Shown here: positions 4,774 through 9,110 of the stretch, in pieces
Layout: each line of letters opens with the position of its first letter
How positions within the stretch are numbered: the stretch's first letter is position 1
DNA from: Acidimicrobiaceae bacterium
Lineage (GTDB): Bacteria > Actinomycetota > Acidimicrobiia > Acidimicrobiales > Palsa-688
Direction: 5' to 3'
Length of the DNA stretch: 9,110 bases
NCBI GenBank assembly: GCA_027334785.1
Contig: DAHWQF010000058.1
Coordinates: forward strand, 1-9,110
Program-made: the position numbers and the translations under genes
The notes under the pieces: model-generated
Databases searched by the model: none
What the model was told of the DNA's origin: nothing
Seen by the model: only the letters and a program-made list of their open reading frames with translations

Positions 4774-7316
4774 GGCGCCGGTACCACGATCTTCTGGCCT
4801 GCCCTCACCTGCGGCCCGTTCACCTGTACCAGGCCGTCGGCATCGTCAAAGAGCCCGAGCGAGACGGCCTCCAACGTGTGCACCCCGTTGGCCCCTGCGA
4901 CCTCCAGGGCGTAACCGCCGGACGAGAGGGCGACCAGGGCGTCCACGGGCACGATGTAGGCATTCGGGGCGCTCGCCTCGGTGATCCAAACGTTGACCGG
5001 GGCCGAATCGAGCGTGCCGGTCGCCGCAGGGTTTGTCGGCGTTACGAGAACGGTGATCGTCGTCCCGTTGGAAGACGTGCTCGCGACCTTCCCGACGGAG
5101 GAGACGACGCCCGGCGTCGTCGAGTTGTCGGGCAGCACGATCGAGACCTTGTCGCCCACCTTTACCTCTGACTGCTGGGCGGCGTCGAGCGAGATGTTCA
5201 CCTGGCGGGTGAGCAGGGTCACGTCTAGCACTGGTTGGCCGGCGCCCACGTTGGAACCGAGCTTGGGCACGACCGAGGTGACGCGCACCGCCCCGGGCTC
5301 GAAGATGACCGAGCCGAGTGGCAACTGGCCCGTGTCGGCCATGCCGTGGGCCTTCTGGAATGCCTTGACTGCCTTCTCGGTAGCGGGCGTGAAGCGGCCG
5401 CCTTTCAGTTCCCTCGCGTAGCCGAGGGCATCCAGGTTGGCGTTGAGAGCGGCGACGTCCCGCCCGGGCGGCATACCCGGCAAGAACGCCCTGGCCGGCG
5501 TCACGTCACCGTAGAGCAGGACGACGGGGTTCCCGCCGATGCCGAACAGCTGCTGTCCCCGCCTGATCACCTGCCCACTGGTCGGGAGCTCCGTATAGAG
5601 GTTGCCGCCCGCCGATACGGCGGCACTTGCCTCGTCTTTGGCCAGGGTGGCCTTGTCCTGGTCGACCGAGATCTTGGCCGCCTGGATCTGGTCATTGGCC
5701 TGTCTGACAGCGGCAGCGTTGGTGGTCTTCTGCTTGGCCACCGCCTGCTCGGCCGATGTCAGGGCGGCCTGGTCAGCGGTTACCTTGGCCTGGGCCTGCT
5801 GGGTCGCCTGGGTGTTGGTGGTCTTCTGCTTGGCCACCGCCTGCTGCGCCGCTACCAGGGCGGCCTGCGCCTGCTGGACCGTCGCCTGCGCCTGCTGGGT
5901 GCCTTTGGTGTTGGTGGTCTCCTGGGCGGCGACCGCCTGCTCGGCCGATGTCAGGGCGGCCTGGTCAGCGGTTACCTTGGCCTCGGCCTGCTGGGCGGCC
6001 TGGGTGTTGGTGGTCTTCTGCTTGGCCACCGCCTGCTGCGCCGACACGACACCAGCTTCGTCGGAGGTCACCTTCGTCTGGTCTGAGGACACTGTGGACT
6101 GGTCGGTCGACACCTGGGCCTCGTCGGCGGCGCAGGCGGACGAACCGCCAGAAGAAGCACCTGACGTTGGCGTGGTCGCGCCGGCTCCCCCCGCACTGCG
6201 GCAGTCGACCGCCTCCTTTTGCTGTTCTGCGGAAAGGGTGGCCTGGTCGGTCTCGAGTTGAGTGCGGTCCGCCGCCCAGGTGGCCTTGGCCGTGGACAAC
6301 TGCTGCTCGGCCTGGTCCATGGCCTCCGAGTTGGACTGGTTGGCGGTGGAGAGCGCCTTCTCGTCCCCCTCGAGGGACTGGCGCGCGGTCGCGACCTGTG
6401 CCTCTGCCTGGGCGAGGGCTACCGAGTTGGCCCGTAGGGTGCTACCTAAGGAGGCCTCGTCGGTCGCCACGGTTGACCTGGCGCTTTTCACCTGCGCTTG
6501 TGCCTGCGTCAGTGCCTGGCTGTTCGCCTGGCGGTTGGTCGAGAGCGCCGCCTCGTCGCCGGCCAGCGTTTTTATCGCGGAGGCTGCTTGGGCCTCTGCC
6601 TGGGCGAGCGCCTGGTCGTTGGACTTCTCAGTCGTAGCGAGTGCCGCCTCGTCACTGGCCAGGGTCTTTCTGGCGGCCGCCACCTGCGCCTCGGCCTGCG
6701 CGATCGCCTCGGAGTTGGACTGGCCCGTCGTGCCTAGGCCGGCGTTGTCGGAGGCGAGGCTGGCCCTCGCTGACGCCACCTGCTGTTCTGCCTGCACCAT
6801 CGCCTCGGAGTTCGACTGGCGGGCGGTGCCGAGGGCGAGGTCGTCGGAGGCCAGGGTCACTTCGGCGGCGGCCACCTGTTGCTCTGCTTGTGCCAGTGAC
6901 TCCGCGTTGGACTGGAGCGTGGTCGAGAGGCTGGCTTCGGCGGAGGAGAGCGCCCGCTCGGCAGACGCGAGTTGCTGTTGCGCCTGCTGGAGGGTAGAAG
7001 TACCCGTGCCCGAGGGAAGGAGGATGCTCGTGGCGCCGGCGTAGCCGAGCGTACCGCTCTCTTCGACCTGCGAGGAGATGGTGCCTCGCTTAACGGTTTG
7101 ATAGGAGATCGGGTAGTTGTTGTCGGCCACCCCCGAGCCCGATTTGGCCGGCCCGGAAAAGGGGTCGGTCACCACCAGGACCACTCCCGCCACTACGAGG
7201 ACGGCCACCCCTCCACCGAAATAGCCAAAGCGCCGGCGCCGTCCTCTGCGGCTCCCGGCACTCTGCGGGCCCGAAGGTGGCCGAGCCACGCCTGTCAGGG
7301 TCGGTGTCGTGCTCAA
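4770..7316 (-). CDS. Large membrane-anchored efflux adaptor (HlyD/MacA-like) with long coiled-coil repeats and a peptidoglycan-binding domain, 848 aa
   Basis: Extracytoplasmic adaptor of the ABC machine. Order: basic N-terminus (RRGRRRR, 23-29), one TM helix (31-50), short beta lead (YQTVKRGTISSQVEESGTL, 72-90), then a coiled-coil region (about 108-565). Residues 111-366 are eight 32-residue units of the type QAEAQVAxAxxxLAxDEAAL; residues 429-556 are four more units of another 32-residue type (AVAKQKTTNT at the start). Between them is a Gly/Ser/Thr-rich segment with C372 and C395. Next come a lipoyl-like return (LPTSGQVIRRGQQLFGIGG, 577-595), a PG_binding_1-like domain (about 617-672; LNANLDALGY, FTPATEKAVKAFQ) and beta-barrel/proximal domains (about 676-848). 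Ordinary adaptors are about 350-550 residues, so this one is very long. The TTG start at 7316 is set by AAGGAGG at 7321-7327. Actinobacteria lack a TolC partner, so wall anchoring may replace outer-membrane docking (inference). Confidence 0.88.
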   Translation of the reverse strand: MSTTPTLTGVARPPSGPQSAGSRRGRRRRFGYFGGGVAVLVVAGVVLVVTDPFSGPAKSGSGVADNNYPISYQTVKRGTISSQVEESGTLGYAGATSILLPSGTGTSTLQQAQQQLASAERALSSAEASLSTTLQSNAESLAQAEQQVAAAEVTLASDDLALGTARQSNSEAMVQAEQQVASARASLASDNAGLGTTGQSNSEAIAQAEAQVAAARKTLASDEAALATTEKSNDQALAQAEAQAASAIKTLAGDEAALSTNRQANSQALTQAQAQVKSARSTVATDEASLGSTLRANSVALAQAEAQVATARQSLEGDEKALSTANQSNSEAMDQAEQQLSTAKATWAADRTQLETDQATLSAEQQKEAVDCRSAGGAGATTPTSGASSGGSSACAADEAQVSTDQSTVSSDQTKVTSDEAGVVSAQQAVAKQKTTNTQAAQQAEAKVTADQAALTSAEQAVAAQETTNTKGTQQAQATVQQAQAALVAAQQAVAKQKTTNTQATQQAQAKVTADQAALTSAEQAVAKQKTTNAAAVRQANDQIQAAKISVDQDKATLAKDEASAAVSAGGNLYTELPTSGQVIRRGQQLFGIGGNPVVLLYGDVTPARAFLPGMPPGRDVAALNANLDALGYARELKGGRFTPATEKAVKAFQKAHGMADTGQLPLGSVIFEPGAVRVTSVVPKLGSNVGAGQPVLDVTLLTRQVNISLDAAQQSEVKVGDKVSIVLPDNSTTPGVVSSVGKVASTSSNGTTITVLVTPTNPAATGTLDSAPVNVWITEASAPNAYIVPVDALVALSSGGYALEVAGANGVHTLEAVSLGLFDDADGLVQVNGPQVRAGQKIVVPAP
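5649..6032 (-). repeat. Second repeat array of the adaptor: four 32-residue (96-bp) units
   Basis: Codes for adaptor residues 429-556, each unit opening with AVA(K/A)Q(K/E)TTN. The first and third units (5937-6032 and 5745-5840) differ at only three of 96 bases by my count, which points to a recent duplication or gene conversion. The fourth unit is diverged after TTNA. A fifth, weaker unit precedes them at residues 397-428. Confidence 0.85.
6219..6986 (-). repeat. First repeat array of the adaptor: eight 32-residue (96-bp) units
   Basis: Codes for adaptor residues 111-366. Units start at Q111, Q143, Q175, Q207, Q239, Q271, Q303 and Q335. The pattern is QAEAQ, five residues, then xLAxDEAAL and a xSNSEA-like end. 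The last unit is diverged in its second half. The DNA copies are less alike than those of the second array, so this array looks older. Confidence 0.85.
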
Positions 7317-7320
7317 GTTG

Positions 7321-7327
7321 CCTCCTT
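7321..7327 (-). promoter_or_regulatory. Shine-Dalgarno site that sets the TTG start of the adaptor
   Basis: On the minus strand this reads AAGGAGG, four bases before TTG 7316 and inside the 14-base gap after the preceding lipoprotein stop. Confidence 0.8.
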
Positions 7328-7330
7328 GTT

Positions 7331-7906
7331 TCAGCTGCTGTAGGGCAGGCCGCGAGGGATCAGGTTCTGGCAGATCTCCCTGGCCCGAAGGAACTGCTGC
7401 GAATTCGTGTCCATACCGCGCGGTAGCGGGAAGGTGACGTTGCCGTTCGAGAACTGCGGGCCCGGGAACCCCACCATCCCGTGCGAGCGCATGCAGTCGG
7501 CCGCCTTCAGGTAATCGGCTTGCTCCGCTGGGGTTATCGCCTGGCTCGTCGGCGCATACTTCCGGCAGGCACGGGAAGCAACCCGGAACTTGGTCGAGCC
7601 CTTAAAGTTGGCTGGGAGTACGACCCTTATCGTGTTCTTCGACACGGCGGGGCCTGGGAACTCGCCGATGCCGTGGGACCGCATGCACTGAGCGAATTTT
7701 TCCAGTTGAGCTACAAGGGCGCCAGGGGAGGCCGGCGTGCTCCCTGTAGACGCGGCGGCGACGTTCCGGTCCGTCGTCGTCGTGCCTAGGTGGGCCACGC
7801 CGGCCTGTTTCCCGCCGCCACCGCAAGCTGCCGCCAAGGCGGAAAGACCGGCCGCCGCCAGTAGAGCGCCGGCTCGCCGCGGCATGCTCCGTCCCATGTG
7901 GTACAC
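7331..7906 (-). CDS. Lipoprotein with two CMRSHG repeats, 191 aa
   Basis: Predicted surface lipoprotein of unknown function. A basic start, a hydrophobic Ala/Leu stretch and ALAAAC form a lipoprotein signal, with C28 the lipidated residue. After a short GGG linker comes KQAGVAHLGTTTT, which matches the same region of the neighbour. The mature part holds two related halves: FAQCMRSHGIGEFPGP (71-86) ending at C114 in RACRKY, and AADCMRSHGMVGFPGP (135-150) ending at C179 in EICQNLIP. That gives four cysteines (74, 114, 138, 179) outside the signal peptide, possibly two disulfides, one per half. The GTG start at 7906 is three bases after the stop of the preceding gene; ATG 7897 and ATG 7885 are alternatives that leave the lipobox intact. 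CMR-x-HG proteins occur widely in actinobacteria as hypothetical proteins (recollection, not searched). Operon position suggests it works with the adaptor and pump. Confidence 0.85.
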   Translation of the reverse strand: MYHMGRSMPRRAGALLAAAGLSALAAACGGGGKQAGVAHLGTTTTDRNVAAASTGSTPASPGALVAQLEKFAQCMRSHGIGEFPGPAVSKNTIRVVLPANFKGSTKFRVASRACRKYAPTSQAITPAEQADYLKAADCMRSHGMVGFPGPQFSNGNVTFPLPRGMDTNSQQFLRAREICQNLIPRGLPYSS

Positions 7907-7909
7907 CCG

Positions 7910-8608
7910 TCACCCTGCCTGCTGTTTCTGGGCGCCCCTGGGCCCCGGCATGAGGTTTTGGCAGTCTTTTTGGGCCGCCTGGTACTGAGGGTCGTTCGGG
8001 TTGAGGTTGCTGCCCGAGCCGGCCCCAATTGAGATCTTTATCCCGCCATTGCTCGATTGCGGGTCGGGGAAATCGGTGATGCCGTGGGCGCGCATGCACT
8101 CGGAGAACTTGAGCGCCTGCGCGAGCATCTTGGCCTGCTGCGCCGGAGAAGGCGGGGCTCCCTTATTGGGCAAGTACTTCTTGCACGCGTCCCGGGCCGT
8201 CTGGAACTGGGACGACTGAGGGTTTATGCCGTCCCCGCTACCGAACTGGAGGGCGCCGCTGGAGTTGGGGTCCGGGAAGTTGGGCAGGCCGTGGGACCGC
8301 ATACATTGCGCGAACTTTAGGGCATCGGCATAGCTGCCAACGGACATACTCGAGTTGACTTGGCCGTGAGGGCTGCCGCTGTTGCCGCCACCGCCGTTGC
8401 TGCTGCTCCCGCCGTTGCCAGCGGGTGCGTCGCCACCACCGCCCGAGCTATTGGTGGCGGCGGGGGCGTTGGACTGGGTAGTACTGGTCTTTCCCAAGCT
8501 GGCGATGCCGGCCTTGGGCGATCCGCCGCCGCAGCCGGCGGCCAGCAGTGCGAGCGCGCCGACGAGCACGATTGCGAAACCCGTTCGTGCGGGTCCTGGA
8601 TGGGTCAT
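7910..8608 (-). CDS. Lipoprotein with two CMR(S/A)HG repeats, 232 aa, first gene of the operon
   Basis: A paralogue of the next gene. The signal GFAIVLVGALALLAAGCGGG gives a clear LAAGC lipobox with C26 lipidated. It then shows KAGIASLGKTSTT, as in its paralogue, and a long low-complexity Gly/Ser/Asn linker (about 45-88) that could let the domain reach through the wall. Two homologous halves follow: ALKFAQCMRSHGLPNFPDP (from about 96) closing at C142 in ACKKYLP, and ALKFSECMRAHGITDFPDP (from about 165) closing at C216 in DCQNLMP. Conserved cysteines are 102, 142, 171 and 216. I chose ATG 8608 because it starts the signal peptide and lies six bases after a GATAAT -10-like box; the frame is open up to GTG 8638, which would add ten residues. 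Function unknown; a binding, sensing or redox-sensitive partner of the downstream pump is inference. Confidence 0.85.
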   Translation of the reverse strand: MTHPGPARTGFAIVLVGALALLAAGCGGGSPKAGIASLGKTSTTQSNAPAATNSSGGGGDAPAGNGGSSSNGGGGNSGSPHGQVNSSMSVGSYADALKFAQCMRSHGLPNFPDPNSSGALQFGSGDGINPQSSQFQTARDACKKYLPNKGAPPSPAQQAKMLAQALKFSECMRAHGITDFPDPQSSNGGIKISIGAGSGSNLNPNDPQYQAAQKDCQNLMPGPRGAQKQQAG

Positions 8609-8614
8609 GGGGCG

Positions 8615-8620
8615 ATTATC
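8615..8620 (-). promoter_or_regulatory. Candidate -10 box for a leaderless operon transcript
   Basis: The minus strand reads GATAAT followed by six bases and then ATG 8608. This spacing puts the transcription start at the ATG. There is no Shine-Dalgarno sequence before 8608, which fits leaderless translation. No good -35 box is visible at 16-18 bases, so an activator or alternative sigma factor could be needed. Confidence 0.4.
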
Positions 8621-8710
8621 GACCACGAGTGGTAACACCGGCTCAACAGGCCCCGCTAATCGCTGCGCCCGGCGCTTTCCGGTCGCCGTGGGCTGGGGTG
8701 CGCTTGCTCA

Positions 8711-8734
8711 GTGTAAGACTAAGATAGTATTTCA
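8711..8734. promoter_or_regulatory. AT-rich pocket with short direct repeats, possible response-regulator or promoter site
   Basis: Contains TAAGACTAAGATAGTATTTC. TAAGA occurs twice, seven bases apart, and TAGTAT (8725-8730) could be a -10 box for plus-strand transcription, with CTTGCT (8703-8708) as a weak -35 sixteen bases upstream. Direct repeats beside a promoter are the usual arrangement for OmpR-family regulators, which fits the adjacent kinase gene, but this is only suggestive. Confidence 0.3.
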
Positions 8735-8749
8735 TGTCCTATCGCAACC

Positions 8750-8833
8750 GAAGTCCTGGACGGCACCCCGTTCTCGTAGCAGGAAGCGAGGAAATACCCC
8801 GTTTGCTGCTACGAGAAAGGACTCCCGGACTTC
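8750..8833. repeat. Nested inverted repeat (long stem-loop)
   Basis: The inner arms TTCTCGTAGCAG (8771-8782) and CTGCTACGAGAA (8806-8817) are perfectly complementary over 12 bp with a 23-base loop. The outer arms GAAGTCC (8750-8756) and GGACTTC (8827-8833) are also complementary, separated from the inner ones by unequal spacers (14 and 9 bases). It could be an RNA hairpin in the kinase 5' leader, a protein-binding palindrome or a tiny mobile-element remnant. No T tract follows, so it is not a classical terminator. Confidence 0.75.
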
Positions 8834-8836
8834 TGC

Positions 8837-8913
8837 GGCCGCCCGGGGCCGGCGACCGAGCTTCGCCCATGGCCGCACGTGGCCGCCCGGGGCCGGCGAC
8901 CACCCATGGCCGC
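8837..8913. repeat. Imperfect GC-rich tandem duplication upstream of the kinase gene
   Basis: A 21-bp sequence beginning GGCCGCCCGGGG at 8837-8857 recurs exactly at 8881-8901, 44 bases later. Each copy is followed by CCCATGGCCGC (8866-8876 and 8903-8913), with seven fewer bases in the second spacer. It lies in the probable 5' leader of the kinase gene. Confidence 0.8.
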
Positions 8914-8997
8914 CCAGGCGAGCAACACCGCCGCGACAAAGGGCCCGTTAACCTGTTGTTACCGCTGGTCGGGCACGCTGGAGCCCTGGAGCCCGAG

Positions 8998-9004
8998 AAG
9001 GAGG
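8998..9004 (+). promoter_or_regulatory. Shine-Dalgarno site of the histidine kinase gene
   Basis: AAGGAGG, eight bases before TTG 9013. It supports TTG as the start although no ATG is present. Confidence 0.65.
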
Positions 9005-9012
9005 CCCCGGTT

Positions 9013-9110
9013 TTGCGTTCTTGGATACATCTCCCCCGCCGGAGCGTCCGGCTCCGGCTCACGGCGCTCTACGGCGCGCTCTTCCTCCTGTCTGGAGCGG
9101 GGCTCCTCGC
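9013..9110 (+). CDS. Probable sensor histidine kinase, N-terminus only (cut by window edge)
   Basis: Thirty-two full codons are visible from TTG 9013. The start is set by AAGGAGG (8998-9004). The peptide begins with a short basic cytoplasmic segment containing PRRSVRLRLTALYGALFLL (residues 8-26) and runs into a hydrophobic helix. The R-x-R-L-T-x-L-Y-x-x-L-F pattern leading into TM1 is typical of OmpR-partner (EnvZ/PhoR/WalK-like) sensor kinases in actinobacteria, but the HisKA and ATPase domains lie outside the window, so the call rests on this motif alone. It is divergent from the lipoprotein-pump operon, which suggests it regulates that operon. Another membrane protein with a similar start remains possible. 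Confidence 0.6.
   Translation, partial: MRSWIHLPRRSVRLRLTALYGALFLLSGAGLL

Larger units (their letters stand above)
8609..9012. other. Divergent regulatory region between the operon and the histidine kinase gene
   Basis: There is no gene in these 404 bases; the frames that cross it are low-complexity. It contains, from left to right, a -10-like box for the operon (8615-8620), an AT-rich pocket at 8711-8734 in otherwise GC-rich DNA, a nested inverted repeat (8750-8833), a 21-bp direct repeat (8837-8857 and 8881-8901) and the ribosome site of the kinase gene. Confidence 0.6.

Noticed and set aside
5235..6086. Long plus-strand open frame (283 codons) inside the adaptor gene, rich in LGLGLLG repeats
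   Set aside because: It is the antisense shadow of the repeat array; the repeats keep several frames open. There is no ribosome site, and the product is low-complexity.
5756..6637. Second long plus-strand frame (293 codons) of Pro/Arg/Gly-rich sequence
   Set aside because: Another shadow of the GC-rich repeats on the opposite strand, with no protein-like composition.
5649..6986. Possible CRISPR or other non-coding repeat array
   Set aside because: The 96-bp period is a whole number of codons, units are degenerate without repeat-spacer alternation, and they translate into helical protein repeats.
8382..8951. 189-codon plus-strand frame across the first lipoprotein and the divergent region
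   Set aside because: Antisense to the Gly/Ser linker (giving Pro runs) and then non-coding repeats; no start signal.
8739..9062. 107-codon minus-strand frame over the divergent region and the kinase start
   Set aside because: It crosses the direct and inverted repeats and the well-supported plus-strand ribosome site; composition is arginine/glycine/proline-rich as expected for a chance frame.
1..9110. tRNA or rRNA genes
   Set aside because: No cloverleaf-like or ribosomal RNA sequence was noticed on either strand; a covariance-model scan was not possible.

Overview
The window is visibly GC-rich. It uses GTG and TTG starts beside strong AGGAGG-type ribosome binding sites, and it has G/C-biased third codon positions. 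It also carries actinobacterial-style lipoproteins, so it most likely comes from a high-GC Actinomycetota chromosome, possibly an environmental lineage; the class cannot be fixed from the sequence. Two unrelated parts lie side by side: an insertion sequence with decayed surroundings on the left (about 1-2638), and an envelope transport locus on the right (about 2639-9110).

Left part. A partial plus-strand gene (1-216) is broken at base 169 by a roughly 1.86-kb insertion sequence bounded by 19-bp inverted repeats with one mismatch (169-187 and 2010-2028). The element carries a DDE transposase on the plus strand (620-1996) with an IS4-superfamily YREK-type signature. Divergently it carries a 119-residue cysteine-motif protein (194-553, minus), which I associate with DUF6788 proteins. 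The 66-bp gap between them holds a strong sigma70-type promoter for the transposase. A 7-bp-arm palindrome covers its -10 box, and the promoter sits so close to the GTG start that the mRNA is probably leaderless. Between the element and the transport locus (2029-2638) is a gene-poor stretch with remains of a small minus-strand gene that appears frameshifted.

Right part. Five minus-strand genes form one tightly packed operon, read from 8608 down to 2639: two paralogous lipoproteins with duplicated CMR-x-HG motifs, a very large membrane-anchored adaptor with a long coiled-coil region and a peptidoglycan-binding domain, a MacB-type ABC ATPase, and a MacB/FtsX-type permease. Gaps are 3 and 14 nt at the first two junctions, followed by 4-nt start/stop overlaps (GTGA and ATGA). 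On the plus strand at the right edge, the first 32 codons of a probable sensor histidine kinase start at 9013, divergent from the operon. The 404-bp gap between them contains an AT-rich promoter-like pocket, a nested inverted repeat and a 21-bp direct repeat.

Working model (inference): the histidine kinase senses envelope stress and controls the operon. The ATPase and permease then drive a mechanotransmission-type or export machine, the adaptor spans the wall and docks to peptidoglycan, and the two lipoproteins act on the outer face of the membrane as substrate-handling or sensing partners. The strongest candidates for something undescribed are the lipoprotein pair fused by operon to a MacAB-like pump, the 32-residue repeat architecture of the adaptor, and the cysteine-motif gene inside the insertion sequence.
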